A stretch of 64,000 nt of DNA from Ornithobacterium rhinotracheale (lineage in GTDB: Bacteria; Bacteroidota; Bacteroidia; Flavobacteriales; Weeksellaceae): positions 1,441,001-1,505,000 of the forward strand of contig NZ_CP035107.1 in assembly GCF_004088395.1 (NCBI RefSeq), given 5' to 3'. The notes under the pieces are model-generated. The model saw nothing but the letters and a program-made list of their open reading frames with translations, was not told the DNA's origin and did no database searches. Shown here one piece after another: positions 1-9,017 of the stretch (positions are counted from its first letter, which is position 1; each line of letters begins with the position of its first letter). Both the position numbers and the translations under genes were made by a program.

Positions 1-70
1 ACAAACCTCACAGGAAAATGAGCATACCACACTGGTTTAATGATAAAAAATTAGAGTTATAAACATAGTA

Positions 71-1080
71 ACCTGAGTTCGATTAATATTTTAAGGGAAA
101 TAAGTTGTATAAAAAGAGAAATAGTTGTATTTTTAAGTTTTTAAAATTCAATTATTTAACAACTATTTCTCATGATTAATTACCACAAAATTACGGATAT
201 TTTTTGTATTGTTGATGACTTTTGTAATGATTTTGAAAAATTCACTCAGCCTTTTACTCTCGGAAAGTCTCCCAAAAAGAAGCCCAAAATGAGTAACGCT
301 GAAGTAATCACCATAATGATTCTTTTTCATCTAAGTGGCTTTAGAACTTTTAAGCATTTTTACATTTACTATGTTCAAAAGCATATGCAACAGGAATTTC
401 CTCAAACGGTCTCTTATAACCGATTTACCGAACTTATGCAATCCAATATCATGGCTCTTACCATGTTTGCAAAAACCTGTGCTTTAGGAAGTTGTACAGG
501 GATTTCTTTTGTGGATAGTACGCCAATAAGAGTATGTGGAAACAAAAGAATTAAACGCAACAAAGTATTCAAAGACCTAGCTACAACGGGGAAATCTACT
601 ATGGGTTGGTTTCATGGATTTAAACTCCATTTGGTCATTAATGATAAAGGCGAGATATTGAGTTTTTGCGTAACGCAGGCGAATGTAGACGATAGAGAAC
701 CACTGAAAAATGAAGGTTTTTTGAAGCAAATTTTTGGTAAACTGTTTGGGGACAAAGGTTACATCTCCGAAAAGTTGAATCAATTACTCTTTGTGGATGG
801 TATTCAACTGATTACCAACATCCGAAACAACATGAAAAACTCTCTTATGACTATGTCTGACAAAATTTTGCTTAGAAAACGCTCCATCATAGAGACGGTG
901 AATGACGAGCTAAAAAACATTTGCCAAATTGAGCACTCCAGGCATCGTTCAATAGGAAATTTTATGACCAACTTAGTGGCAGGGATTATTGCCTATCATT
1001 TTCTTCCTAAAAAACCATCATTAAAATATGAAACTCTGAAAACTAACCAATTAGCTATGTTTTATTAATCGAATTCAGGT
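71..1080 (+). mobile_element. IS982-family insertion sequence, complete
   Basis: The ends are near-perfect inverted repeats: 71-87 and the complement of 1064-1080 match at 16 of 17 positions (ACCTGA[G/A]TTCGATTAAT). The 5-bp sequence TAGTA flanks both ends (66-70 and 1081-1085) and reads as the target duplication. The element is about 1010 bp and holds one intact transposase gene, so it looks recently active. It lies just upstream of the promoter of the amidohydrolase gene. Confidence 0.93.
172..1068 (+). CDS. IS982 family transposase
   Basis: This 298-residue DDE transposase cuts and joins the element ends. The likely catalytic residues are D115 (FVDSTP), D194 (GDKGY) and E241 (IIETVND), in the order and spacing usual for IS982. 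The C-terminal RHRS and HFLPKKP region also fits the family. The frame is intact and fills most of the element between its inverted repeats. It is not closely similar to the second IS982 transposase at 16135-17019, so the two elements belong to different IS982 subtypes. Confidence 0.93.
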   Translation: MINYHKITDIFCIVDDFCNDFEKFTQPFTLGKSPKKKPKMSNAEVITIMILFHLSGFRTFKHFYIYYVQKHMQQEFPQTVSYNRFTELMQSNIMALTMFAKTCALGSCTGISFVDSTPIRVCGNKRIKRNKVFKDLATTGKSTMGWFHGFKLHLVINDKGEILSFCVTQANVDDREPLKNEGFLKQIFGKLFGDKGYISEKLNQLLFVDGIQLITNIRNNMKNSLMTMSDKILLRKRSIIETVNDELKNICQIEHSRHRSIGNFMTNLVAGIIAYHFLPKKPSLKYETLKTNQLAMFY

Positions 1081-1101
1081 TAGTATTAAAAACTTTTTTT
1101 G

Positions 1102-1129
1102 TTGATTGGTTCAAAAAATCATACATTTG
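1102..1129 (+). promoter_or_regulatory. Bacteroidota-type promoter of the amidohydrolase gene
   Basis: TTG (1102-1104), 17 bp, then TACATTTG (1122-1129) matches the Bacteroidota consensus. It lies 21 bp outside the right end of the IS982 element and about 27 bp before the ATG at 1156. The promoter therefore seems intact despite the insertion. Confidence 0.6.
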
Positions 1130-1155
1130 GGCAATTTATAACAAAAATCATCTCA

Positions 1156-2136
1156 ATGAGTACACTACAACACTTCGACCCGAAAGATGCAGTTATTGAA
1201 AAAATCAAAGAAAAAGGTGGCTGGGTAAACTGCCACGCACACCTCGACAGGGCTTACTCCCTGCAAAAAGACACTTTCTCGTTTACTAATTCTTATTTAA
1301 AAGAAAAATGGCACTTGGTAGATGAGATGAAAAAAAATTCTACCGTAGACATTATTTATGATAGAATGGCGCGTGCCATCGAGTATTTCTTGGAACAAGG
1401 CGCACAAGCCGTAGGCTCCTTCATTGATGTGGACGAGGTGATGCAAGACCGAAGCATCAAAGCGGCTCAAAGGATTATGGATAAATACGGAAAAGATATT
1501 GAAATCCGCTGGGCTAATCAGGTGTTAAAAGGTGTAATCGACCCGAAAGCTAGAGAGTGGTTTGACCTTTCTGCCGATTTTGTGGACATCATCGGGGGGC
1601 TACCTGCCAAAGATTTTGGTAGAGAGGAAGAGCACCTTGACATCCTTATGGAAACTGCCAAAGCTAAAAACAAATTAGTACATGTGCATGTGGATCAGTT
1701 CAACACAGACGAGGAAACTGAAACCGAGCTTTTAGCTAGAAAAACTATTGAGCACGGATTACAAGGTAAAGTAACCGCGGTGCACTCAATCTCAGTAGCT
1801 GCACATCCTAAAAAATACCGTTACGAATTATATGATTTAATCAACGAAGCACAAATGCATGTTATCTCATGCCCTACTGCGTGGATCGACCACAACCGTA
1901 CGGAGCGTTTGGCACCAAGCCACAACTCTGTAACACCAGTAGATGAGATGATTCCGCACGGGATTAATGTAGCTTTCGGGACTGATAATATTAATGATAT
2001 TTACAAGCCTTTCTCTGATGGAAACTTGTGGACAGAACTTCGCGTAATGCTTGAATCTTGCCACTACTATGATGTAGAAAAACTTTCGGACATCGCAACC
2101 ATCAATGGTCTAAAATGTTTAGGTATCGAGAAGTAA
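1156..2136 (+). CDS. Amidohydrolase / cytosine deaminase-like metal-dependent hydrolase
   Basis: Likely a cytosolic hydrolase of an amide or amine bond in a ring compound; the substrate cannot be read from sequence. Metal-binding signatures occur in order: NCHAHLDRA near the N-terminus, LVHVHVDQ in the middle, the histidine of TAVHSIS, and FGTDN near the C-terminus. This is the set seen in the cytosine deaminase/AtzC branch. An in-frame TTG lies upstream at 1099, but it precedes the promoter -7 box, so ATG 1156 (MSTLQHF) is chosen, giving 326 residues. The gene stands alone and is followed by a strong terminator. It may be a deaminase of pyrimidines or an aminohydrolase of related compounds. 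Confidence 0.8.
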   Translation: MSTLQHFDPKDAVIEKIKEKGGWVNCHAHLDRAYSLQKDTFSFTNSYLKEKWHLVDEMKKNSTVDIIYDRMARAIEYFLEQGAQAVGSFIDVDEVMQDRSIKAAQRIMDKYGKDIEIRWANQVLKGVIDPKAREWFDLSADFVDIIGGLPAKDFGREEEHLDILMETAKAKNKLVHVHVDQFNTDEETETELLARKTIEHGLQGKVTAVHSISVAAHPKKYRYELYDLINEAQMHVISCPTAWIDHNRTERLAPSHNSVTPVDEMIPHGINVAFGTDNINDIYKPFSDGNLWTELRVMLESCHYYDVEKLSDIATINGLKCLGIEK

Positions 2137-2160
2137 TTTTTTTAAGTAAAAATCTAAAAA

Positions 2161-2188
2161 ATATCCCTTTTTCTAAGGGATATTTTTT
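2161..2188 (+). terminator. Rho-independent terminator after the amidohydrolase gene
   Basis: A 9-bp perfect stem (ATATCCCTT / AAGGGATAT) with a 5-nt loop is followed by a T run. It ends transcription 25-50 bp after the stop codon. Confidence 0.85.
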
Positions 2189-2208
2189 ATTTAAAAGAAC
2201 CAAATAAA

Positions 2209-3033
2209 ATGCGTTTTATCAAATACTTTACTCTCCTTATTTCTTTGAATTTATTTGCACAGAAAATTCAAATTTTCGATGATTTCACGCAAACACCAAT
2301 TCCATATGTTACTATTGAAACTAAGACCAATAAATATTTATCTGATTCTTTAGGAAAATTTGTTTTTGAAAAAAATCAACCAAAAGACTTTAAACTATAT
2401 AAGGAGAATTATCAAGAAAAAAATATTACGGCTAACGAGTTCAATGATAAAATCTTTTTACAGCCCAAAAGTATTCAAATTAAAAGTTTAAATCTAAATT
2501 TTAAAAACAAAAATGAATTTGGTAATAAAAAAGGAAAAGGAATTGTTCCCTTAAACAATCAAATGGATTTCACAATTCTTGTGGAAAATCCAAAAAAGCA
2601 AAAATGTAAAATCCTTTCCCTAAATTTTAGCGTAAAATCTACGGATTCTATCTCCAAGAATCAATTTTTGGAAATTTCTTTTTTTGAAAATGAAAATAAT
2701 AAGCCTTACGAAAAGATAGAAACCTCTCAACAAGTTTTAGTTCCGATAGAAAAACGCCACAAAAACTATAAAATAAATCTTGCAAAAGAAAATTTACTTT
2801 TTCCAGAAAGCGGTATTTTCACGAAGTTATCACTTTTCAGCAATATTGGCGAGGAGAACAATCAAGTAGGGCGAATTTCCCTAAACACCTTACCTAAATC
2901 TGGCAAAGCACTTGCCTATATTCGTAAAAAAACTCACACAAGTTGGGATAATATAGTGCCTCTTTTGGACTCGGGATCGTCTCCTTTGCCCACAATTCCA
3001 GCCATTAGTTTTGATTGTATTTGCGCTGAATAA
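2209..3033 (+). CDS. Exported protein with carboxypeptidase-regulatory-like N-terminal domain
   Basis: The protein has 274 residues. An N-terminal signal peptide (hydrophobic stretch ending LFAQ) is followed by the pattern IFDDFTQTPIPYVTIETKT...SDSLGKFVF. That pattern is typical of the carboxypeptidase D regulatory-like fold of Bacteroidota outer-membrane and exported proteins. The remainder is lysine- and asparagine-rich without a motif I recognise, and the C-terminus (FDCICAE) is not a T9SS sorting domain. It lies alone between a terminator and kdsA. Its function is unknown; a cell-envelope role is an inference from the signal peptide. Confidence 0.7.
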   Translation: MRFIKYFTLLISLNLFAQKIQIFDDFTQTPIPYVTIETKTNKYLSDSLGKFVFEKNQPKDFKLYKENYQEKNITANEFNDKIFLQPKSIQIKSLNLNFKNKNEFGNKKGKGIVPLNNQMDFTILVENPKKQKCKILSLNFSVKSTDSISKNQFLEISFFENENNKPYEKIETSQQVLVPIEKRHKNYKINLAKENLLFPESGIFTKLSLFSNIGEENNQVGRISLNTLPKSGKALAYIRKKTHTSWDNIVPLLDSGSSPLPTIPAISFDCICAE

Positions 3034-3098
3034 AATTCACTTTACAATCTGTCAAATATTTAGTAAATTTGCGGTTTAATCTTGTAATTTAAACCCAA

Positions 3099-3911
3099 GT
3101 GATACAAAATTTGCCCAAAATACAATTTACCGATTCTGGTAATTTCTTTTTAATCGCAGGACCTTGCGCCATAGAAAACGAGGAAACACCTTTTGCCATT
3201 GCAGAAGAATTAGTAAAAATCACTAATGATTTAAAAATTCCTTTCGTGTTTAAAGGTTCGTTCCGAAAAGCTAATCGTTCGCGTATCGATAGCTTTACGG
3301 GAATTGGAGACGAAAAAGCCTTAAAAATCATTCAGAAAATAGGCAAAACTTTTAATGTGCCTACCACGACAGATATTCACGAAAGTAGCGATGCCGCACT
3401 TGCTGCCAAGTATGTAGATGTGTTGCAAATCCCTGCATTTTTGGTGCGCCAAACGGATTTAGTGGTAGCCGCCGCAAAAACTGGAAAGGCTGTAACTTTG
3501 AAAAAAGGACAATTTCTTTCGCCAGAAAGTATGCAATTTCCCGTGCAAAAAGTAACCGACAGCGGAAACCAAAATGTCGCCATCATTGAACGAGGTACTA
3601 CTTTTGGCTACCAAGATTTGGTAGTAGATTTCAGGGGAATTCCTGTAATGCAGCAATATGCTCCTGTGATTTTGGACATCACACATTCACTTCAACAACC
3701 CAATCAATTAAGTGGTGTAACAGGCGGAAAACCAGCGCTTATAGAAACCATAGCTAAATCTGGAATCGCCACAGGCGTAAACGGAATTTTTATTGAAACA
3801 CACCCAAATCCAAGTCAAGCTAAAAGCGATGGGGCTAATATGCTCCCGCTGGGACAAATGCGCAATTTGCTAGAAAAATTAATTAAAATCAGAGAGGCGA
3901 TAAATTCGTAA
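3099..3911 (+). CDS. kdsA: 3-deoxy-8-phosphooctulonate (KDO-8-P) synthase
   Basis: Condenses phosphoenolpyruvate with D-arabinose 5-phosphate to give KDO-8-phosphate, the precursor of the KDO sugar of lipopolysaccharide. The 270 residues carry the family signatures LIAGPCAIE, FKGSFRKANRSR, VDVLQIPAFL, DITHSLQQP and FIETHPNPSQAKSDG. The start is GTG at 3099, since no upstream ATG fits and the length is normal for KdsA. A TAAATTTG promoter -7 box lies at 3064-3071. hemN follows after one base, so the two genes are probably cotranscribed. Confidence 0.95.
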   Translation: MIQNLPKIQFTDSGNFFLIAGPCAIENEETPFAIAEELVKITNDLKIPFVFKGSFRKANRSRIDSFTGIGDEKALKIIQKIGKTFNVPTTTDIHESSDAALAAKYVDVLQIPAFLVRQTDLVVAAAKTGKAVTLKKGQFLSPESMQFPVQKVTDSGNQNVAIIERGTTFGYQDLVVDFRGIPVMQQYAPVILDITHSLQQPNQLSGVTGGKPALIETIAKSGIATGVNGIFIETHPNPSQAKSDGANMLPLGQMRNLLEKLIKIREAINS

Positions 3912-3912
3912 A

Positions 3913-5274
3913 ATGAACAAAGAATTAATCCAAAAATATAATATTCCTGGCCCTCGATATACTAGCTACCCCACTGTACCATACTGGGACGGCGAAGAAT
4001 TCTCAGTATCGAGCTGGGAAGAGACACTCAAAAAATCCTTTAAAGAATCTAACCAATCTGAGGGGATTTCGCTGTATTTGCACCTGCCATTTTGCGAAAG
4101 TCTCTGCACTTTTTGCGCCTGCCACAAGCATATTACTAAGCGCCACCAAGAGGTGGAAATCCCTTATATTCAGAGCCTTTTAAAGGAATGGGATTTATAT
4201 TTAAATCTTTTAGAGGAAAGGCCAATCATCAAAGAATTGCATTTAGGCGGTGGCACTCCCACCTTCTTCTCTCCTGAAAATTTAAAATTCCTGCTGGAAA
4301 GCATTTTTAGCAAGGCTGAAATTGCTAAAAACCCAGAATTTAGCATTGAAGGGCACCCTAATAATACAACTTATGAGCATATGAAAATGCTGTATGATTT
4401 AGGATTTCGCCGCATCAGTTTTGGGGTGCAAGATTATGATTTAAAGGTGCAAGAGGCCATTCATCGCATTCAGCCGTTTGAAAATGTGAAACGCGTAACG
4501 GAACAAGCCAGAGAGATTGGCTATGAGAGCATTAGCCACGATTTAGTATTTGGACTTCCCTTCCACACTTTGGACAAAATGAAATATACCATTGCGAAGA
4601 CTAAGGAGCTTAATCCCGATAGAATCGCCTTTTACAGCTATGCGCACGTGCCGTGGATTAAGGGCGTGGGACAGCGTGGATTTGATGAAAAAGATTTGCC
4701 TTCGCCTGCGGAGAAAAGGCAATTGTACGAGGTGGGCAAAGAGATTTTTGAGCAAATGGGCTATGAAGAAATCGGGATGGACCATTTTGCATTGAAGACT
4801 GATAAGCTCTATTTAGCCTCAAAGAATGGGGCGCTGCACCGCAATTTTATGGGGTATAGCTCCTCAAAAACACAGGTAATGATTGGGCTGGGAATGTCTG
4901 CCATATCAGATAGCTGGTACAGCTTTGCACAAAATAGCAAGTCGCTGAAAGAGTACACCAACTTAGTGGAAAACGGCACTCTCCCCGTTACCAAAGGGCA
5001 TATACTCACACCCGAGGATTTAACGATGCGCCGCCATATTCTGAATTTAATGTGCAACTTGAAAACCAATTTCCGCGAGCTACCCGTTGAAAATTTAAAG
5101 GATATAAAAAACCGATTGGCTGAAATGCAACACGATGGATTGATTCAGTTTTCTGATGATGAATTAATCGTAACCGAGGCTGGGAGAATCTTTATCCGTA
5201 ATATTTGTATGGCATTTGATTTAAGAATGCTAAAAAATAAGCCCGAAACAAGAATTTTTTCAATGACAATTTAA
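3913..5274 (+). CDS. hemN: Oxygen-independent coproporphyrinogen III oxidase (radical SAM)
   Basis: Converts coproporphyrinogen III to protoporphyrinogen IX without oxygen, using S-adenosylmethionine and a 4Fe-4S cluster. The cluster motif is visible as HLPFCESLCTFCACHK (CxxxCxxCxC). Other family marks are GPRYTSYPTVPYW at the N-terminus, LHLGGGTPTF and the SFGVQD strand. The 453 residues match the usual HemN length, and the N-terminus distinguishes it from HemW. It sits one base after kdsA. With hemJ at 12036-12575 the window holds two steps of haem synthesis. Confidence 0.95.
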   Translation: MNKELIQKYNIPGPRYTSYPTVPYWDGEEFSVSSWEETLKKSFKESNQSEGISLYLHLPFCESLCTFCACHKHITKRHQEVEIPYIQSLLKEWDLYLNLLEERPIIKELHLGGGTPTFFSPENLKFLLESIFSKAEIAKNPEFSIEGHPNNTTYEHMKMLYDLGFRRISFGVQDYDLKVQEAIHRIQPFENVKRVTEQAREIGYESISHDLVFGLPFHTLDKMKYTIAKTKELNPDRIAFYSYAHVPWIKGVGQRGFDEKDLPSPAEKRQLYEVGKEIFEQMGYEEIGMDHFALKTDKLYLASKNGALHRNFMGYSSSKTQVMIGLGMSAISDSWYSFAQNSKSLKEYTNLVENGTLPVTKGHILTPEDLTMRRHILNLMCNLKTNFRELPVENLKDIKNRLAEMQHDGLIQFSDDELIVTEAGRIFIRNICMAFDLRMLKNKPETRIFSMTI

Positions 5275-5346
5275 TTTTTGGCTAAAAATTTAGCATAACT
5301 TAAATACATTTAATAACTTTACCGCTTTTTAAATCTTACTTGAAAA

Positions 5347-5892
5347 ATGGAAAAATCAATTACTATTCTTGATAAAACCTTTGTCCCCTTCCTCACTGAG
5401 GAGGAAATTCAAAGTGCCATTAAAGATATGGCGCAGAAAATTTACCAAAAATTTAGTAATGAAACGCCGCTTTTTGTAGGAGTTTTAAACGGAGTAGTAA
5501 TGTTTTTTAGCGATATGCTAAAGCACTATTCTGGCGATTGCGAAATTTCATTTATCCAGATGAAATCCTATGAGGGAACCTCCTCCACAGGGCAGGTCAA
5601 GAGGCTAATGGATTTGTCAGATGATTTGGTCAAAAATCGCCACATCATCATCATGGAAGACATTATAGATACGGGCAATACCCTAGAAACGCTGTATGAA
5701 ATGATGCAATCAAAGCCTGTTGCTAGTGTGAGCATCGCGACATTGCTTTTTAAGCCTAATGCGTATAAAAAAGATTTAAAAATTGATTATATAGGACTTA
5801 GCATTCCAGATAAATTCGTGGTGGGCTACGGCTTGGATTACGATGGTCTGGGACGAAACATTCCTGAAATTTACCAATTAAAAGAATTTTAA
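5347..5892 (+). CDS. hpt: Hypoxanthine phosphoribosyltransferase
   Basis: Salvages hypoxanthine (and probably guanine) by transfer of phosphoribose from PRPP. The PRPP-binding motif is IIMEDIIDTGNTL, and the GVLNGVVMFFSDM loop and VGYGLDYDG C-terminal motif are also present. At 181 residues the length is normal. It is followed 9 bp later by adk, forming a small purine nucleotide operon. Confidence 0.94.
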   Translation: MEKSITILDKTFVPFLTEEEIQSAIKDMAQKIYQKFSNETPLFVGVLNGVVMFFSDMLKHYSGDCEISFIQMKSYEGTSSTGQVKRLMDLSDDLVKNRHIIIMEDIIDTGNTLETLYEMMQSKPVASVSIATLLFKPNAYKKDLKIDYIGLSIPDKFVVGYGLDYDGLGRNIPEIYQLKEF

Positions 5893-5901
5893 AACCACAT
5901 A

Positions 5902-6480
5902 ATGAAAAACATAGTACTTTTTGGCCCCCCAGGTAGCGGAAAAGGAACCCAAGCGCAACTTTTAATCGATAAGTATGGCTGGGTACAGCTCTCAACAGGG
6001 GATATGTTTAGACATCATATTAAAAATGAAACTGAATTGGGGCTACTCGCTAAATCCTATATGGATAAAGGAAATTTGGTGCCAGACGAAGTTACAATCA
6101 ATATGCTTAAAGAAGAATTAAGCAAGCATAAGGAGGCAAAAGGAATTATATTTGACGGATTCCCGCGCACTACGCCACAAGCCGAGGCCTTAGATGAAAT
6201 TGTAAAAGAAATTCTAGGGCATGAAATCCATGCAACCCTAGCCCTTGCCGTGGAAGATGAAACCCTCGTGCAGAGAATACTTGAAAGAGGCAAAACCAGC
6301 GGAAGAAGTGATGATGCCAGCGAGGAAATTATCCGAAACAGAATTAAAGAGTATTATAATAAAACCAACCCCGTAGCCGAACACTATAAAAAACAAAATA
6401 AATGGAATGAGGTGAATGGCGAGGGAACTTTTGAAGAAATTACCCAAAGACTCATTGAAAAAATCAAACAATTAGACTAA
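5902..6480 (+). CDS. adk: Adenylate kinase
   Basis: Interconverts ATP + AMP and 2 ADP. The P-loop GPPGSGKGTQ is at the N-terminus, followed by the AMP-binding STGDMFR and GFPRTTPQAEAL motifs and the short lid with RGKTSGRSDD. At 192 residues it is the short-lid form common in Bacteroidota. It starts 9 bp after hpt and is followed by a terminator. Confidence 0.96.
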   Translation: MKNIVLFGPPGSGKGTQAQLLIDKYGWVQLSTGDMFRHHIKNETELGLLAKSYMDKGNLVPDEVTINMLKEELSKHKEAKGIIFDGFPRTTPQAEALDEIVKEILGHEIHATLALAVEDETLVQRILERGKTSGRSDDASEEIIRNRIKEYYNKTNPVAEHYKKQNKWNEVNGEGTFEEITQRLIEKIKQLD

Positions 6481-6494
6481 TTTAATAATTTATG

Positions 6495-6552
6495 GACTTG
6501 AATAAATCCTTGTAAAAAATTACATTTATGGGGATTTGTTCAAGTCTTTTTT
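6495..6552 (+). terminator. Rho-independent terminator after adk with a long loop
   Basis: A 15-bp stem (6495-6509 with 6532-6546, one wobble pair) is followed by six T. The 22-nt loop contains the -7 element of the rsmG promoter. Confidence 0.75.
6498..6528 (+). promoter_or_regulatory. Promoter of rsmG nested in the adk terminator
   Basis: TTG (6498-6500), 20 bp, TACATTTA (6521-6528; one base off TAnnTTTG). The TTG lies in the left arm of the adk terminator and the -7 box in its loop. An ATG at 6528 overlaps this box, which argues for the later start at 6558. Confidence 0.5.
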
Positions 6553-6557
6553 ATCTT

Positions 6558-7199
6558 ATGGAACATCACTTAATCGAAAAATATTTTCCTGCACTCAACG
6601 AAACGCAAAAAAAACAATTTGAACAATTAGGCACGCTCTACCCCAAATGGAACGAGAAAATCAATGTGATTTCTCGCAAAGACATCGAGGAGCTGTACAC
6701 GCGCCATATTTTGCACTCGCTTGCCATTGCCAAAGTGTACGAGTTTTTGCCCAATCAAAAAGTGCTTGATGTAGGTACGGGAGGCGGATTCCCAGGCATT
6801 CCATTAGCCATTTTATTTCCAGAAACGCAATTTCATTTAGTGGATTCCATTGGAAAAAAAATTCTCGTGGTTCAAAATATTGCCAAAGCACTTGGGCTAA
6901 AAAATGTTGTTGCTGAACAAAAACGAGTAGAAAAAATCAAAGATAAATACCATTTTATAGTAAGCCGTGCGGTAACTCAAATGCCGAGATTCATGGCTTG
7001 GATTAAAGGTAAATTCTTAACCCAAGAATTTGAAAATCAAAAATTAAAAAATGGTATTTTGTATTTAAAAGGTGGTGATTTAAGCGAAGAATTAAAAAAT
7101 TACTCTAAAGCCCAAATATACAATATTAGCGATTTTTATACCGAAGATTTTTTTGATACTAAAAAAGTGGTTTATCTACCTACCCACACAAAAAGCTAA
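6558..7199 (+). CDS. rsmG: 16S rRNA (guanine-527 N7) methyltransferase
   Basis: Methylates G527 of 16S rRNA with S-adenosylmethionine. The SAM-binding motif is VLDVGTGGGFPGIPLAI, preceded by NVISRKDIEELYTRHILHSL and followed by VSRAVTQMPRFM, all typical of RsmG/GidB. The start at 6558 (MEHHLIEKYF) is preferred to 6528 because 6528 lies within the terminator-promoter structure; this gives 213 residues. It stands alone between adk and fhs. Confidence 0.93.
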   Translation: MEHHLIEKYFPALNETQKKQFEQLGTLYPKWNEKINVISRKDIEELYTRHILHSLAIAKVYEFLPNQKVLDVGTGGGFPGIPLAILFPETQFHLVDSIGKKILVVQNIAKALGLKNVVAEQKRVEKIKDKYHFIVSRAVTQMPRFMAWIKGKFLTQEFENQKLKNGILYLKGGDLSEELKNYSKAQIYNISDFYTEDFFDTKKVVYLPTHTKS

Positions 7200-7269
7200 C
7201 ATTTTTCATACATAAAGTTCCATAAATTATTTATAACTTAGTGCAGTTAATCTTAAAAAATAAATATTT

Positions 7270-8943
7270 ATGGCTTTCCCTACTGATATTGAAATTGCCA
7301 ATGCGGCCAATATTCAACACATTAAAAAAATTGCTGAAAAGCTAAATATCCCTGAGGACGACCTAGAAATGTATGGAAAATACAAGGCAAAACTACCCCT
7401 GAGCCTCATTAATCCAGAGAAGATAACGCAAAACAAATTAATCCTAGTTACGGCCATCACCCCCACACCGGCAGGCGAAGGAAAAACAACCACTTCGATT
7501 GGGCTTGTGGATGGGCTAAACAAAATTGGTGAGCAAGCAATTGCCGTTTTACGAGAACCTTCACTAGGCCCCGTTTTTGGCGTAAAAGGCGGTGCGGCGG
7601 GAGGCGGCTATGCACAGGTAATCCCAATGGAAGACATCAATTTGCATTTTACAGGAGATTTCTCTGCCATTGAAAAGGCTAATAACCTGCTTTCTGCTGC
7701 CTTAGATAATAATTTAAATAGTAAAAAACGCTCGCTCCACATAGACCCTAAAACCATCACTTGGAAGCGCGTAATGGATATGAACGACCGCACGCTGCGC
7801 CAAATCATCATTGGCGTGGGCGATAATAACGGTGTAATTCGGCAAGATGGCTTCAACATTACGCCTGCCTCGGAAATTATGGCAATTCTCTGCCTATCGG
7901 AAAACTTTTCAGATTTAAAAAAACGATTAGGAAACATTTACATTGCCGATACTTTTGATGGTAAGCCCGTCTTTGCACGCGACCTAAATGTGGTGGGCGC
8001 TATGGCAATTTTGCTCAAAGATGCCATTAAGCCCAATTTAGTGCAAACTTTGGAGGGGAATCCAGCCATTATCCACGGAGGGCCTTTTGCCTCTATTGCA
8101 CAGGGCACCAATACGGTAATTGCTACCAAAATGGGACTTTCGCTCAGCAAATATGTGGTAACAGAGGCAGGCTTTGGAGCTGATTTAGGCGCCGAAAAAT
8201 TCCTCGACATCAAATGCACCGCCGCAGGATTAAGCCCTGAGGCTGCCGTAGTTGTTGCCACGGTGAGAGCGCTCAGACACCACGGTGGCGCTAGCAAAGA
8301 GGAACTGCAAATGCCTGATTTAGAAAAACTAAAATTGGGCTTCCCAAATTTAGAAAAGCACATAGAAAATGTTCAGAAATTTAATTTAAAACCCGTCGTT
8401 GCCATTAATGCCTACCCAAATGACAGCGAGGAAGAACTACAATACATCATCGAGCAATGCGCCCAAAAAGGTATCAAAGCCATCATTGCCGAAGGATTTG
8501 CCAAAGGTGGCGACGGAATGAAAGATTTAGCCAAAGCCGTGGTAGAAATTACTGAAAATAATAACGAAAAATTCACGCCGATTTACAATGCAAGCGACAG
8601 CGTAGAAGATAAAATCAATAAAATTGCTACCGAAATTTATGGTGCAAAAAGTGTAAAATATTTAGCCAAAGCAAAAAGACAAATCAAAGAATTACAAAAA
8701 AATGGATTTGATAAATTGCCTGTTTGTATGGTAAAAACGCCAAAATCACTTTCTGATGACGACAAAAAACTCGGTCGCCCTGAAGGTTTCTTCGTGACTG
8801 TAAGAGAATTTGAAATTGCTGCAGGTGCAGGATTCATAATTCCGATGCTTGGCGATGCAATGCGTATGCCAGGGCTTCCGCCAGTGCCAGCTGCCGAAGG
8901 GATGGACATCGACGACCATGGTATGATTACTGGATTAAGCTAA
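7270..8943 (+). CDS. fhs: Formate-tetrahydrofolate ligase
   Basis: Makes 10-formyltetrahydrofolate from formate, tetrahydrofolate and ATP, feeding one-carbon metabolism. Family signatures are visible: the P-loop region TPAGEGKTTTSIGL, REPSLGPVFGVKGGAAGGG, HFTGDFSAI and FGADLGAEKF. The 557 residues are full length for the family. It is monocistronic, closed by a strong terminator. Confidence 0.97.
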   Translation: MAFPTDIEIANAANIQHIKKIAEKLNIPEDDLEMYGKYKAKLPLSLINPEKITQNKLILVTAITPTPAGEGKTTTSIGLVDGLNKIGEQAIAVLREPSLGPVFGVKGGAAGGGYAQVIPMEDINLHFTGDFSAIEKANNLLSAALDNNLNSKKRSLHIDPKTITWKRVMDMNDRTLRQIIIGVGDNNGVIRQDGFNITPASEIMAILCLSENFSDLKKRLGNIYIADTFDGKPVFARDLNVVGAMAILLKDAIKPNLVQTLEGNPAIIHGGPFASIAQGTNTVIATKMGLSLSKYVVTEAGFGADLGAEKFLDIKCTAAGLSPEAAVVVATVRALRHHGGASKEELQMPDLEKLKLGFPNLEKHIENVQKFNLKPVVAINAYPNDSEEELQYIIEQCAQKGIKAIIAEGFAKGGDGMKDLAKAVVEITENNNEKFTPIYNASDSVEDKINKIATEIYGAKSVKYLAKAKRQIKELQKNGFDKLPVCMVKTPKSLSDDDKKLGRPEGFFVTVREFEIAAGAGFIIPMLGDAMRMPGLPPVPAAEGMDIDDHGMITGLS

Positions 8944-8960
8944 AAAATAATTTTTCATAG

Positions 8961-8990
8961 TTTGTATTTCGCAGTGTTTTCTTACATTTG
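8961..8990 (+). promoter_or_regulatory. Promoter of the GNAT gene nested in the fhs terminator
   Basis: TTTG (8961-8964), 18 bp, TACATTTG (8983-8990) is a full consensus match. The -7 box occupies the loop of the fhs terminator hairpin (8971-9003). Confidence 0.65.
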
Positions 8991-9008
8991 ATGAAAACAC
9001 TGCTTTTT
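8971..9008 (+). terminator. Rho-independent terminator after fhs
   Basis: An 11-bp perfect stem (GCAGTGTTTTC / GAAAACACTGC) with an 11-nt loop is followed by five T. Confidence 0.88.
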
Positions 9009-9017
9009 TATAAAAAA

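Noticed and set aside
71..1129. IS982 as the source of a promoter for the amidohydrolase
   Set aside because: A complete promoter lies outside the element (1102-1129), so no outward promoter is needed.
7938..8363. A 141-residue antisense frame within fhs
   Set aside because: It lies wholly opposite a well-conserved gene and resembles no family; it is a by-product of codon use.
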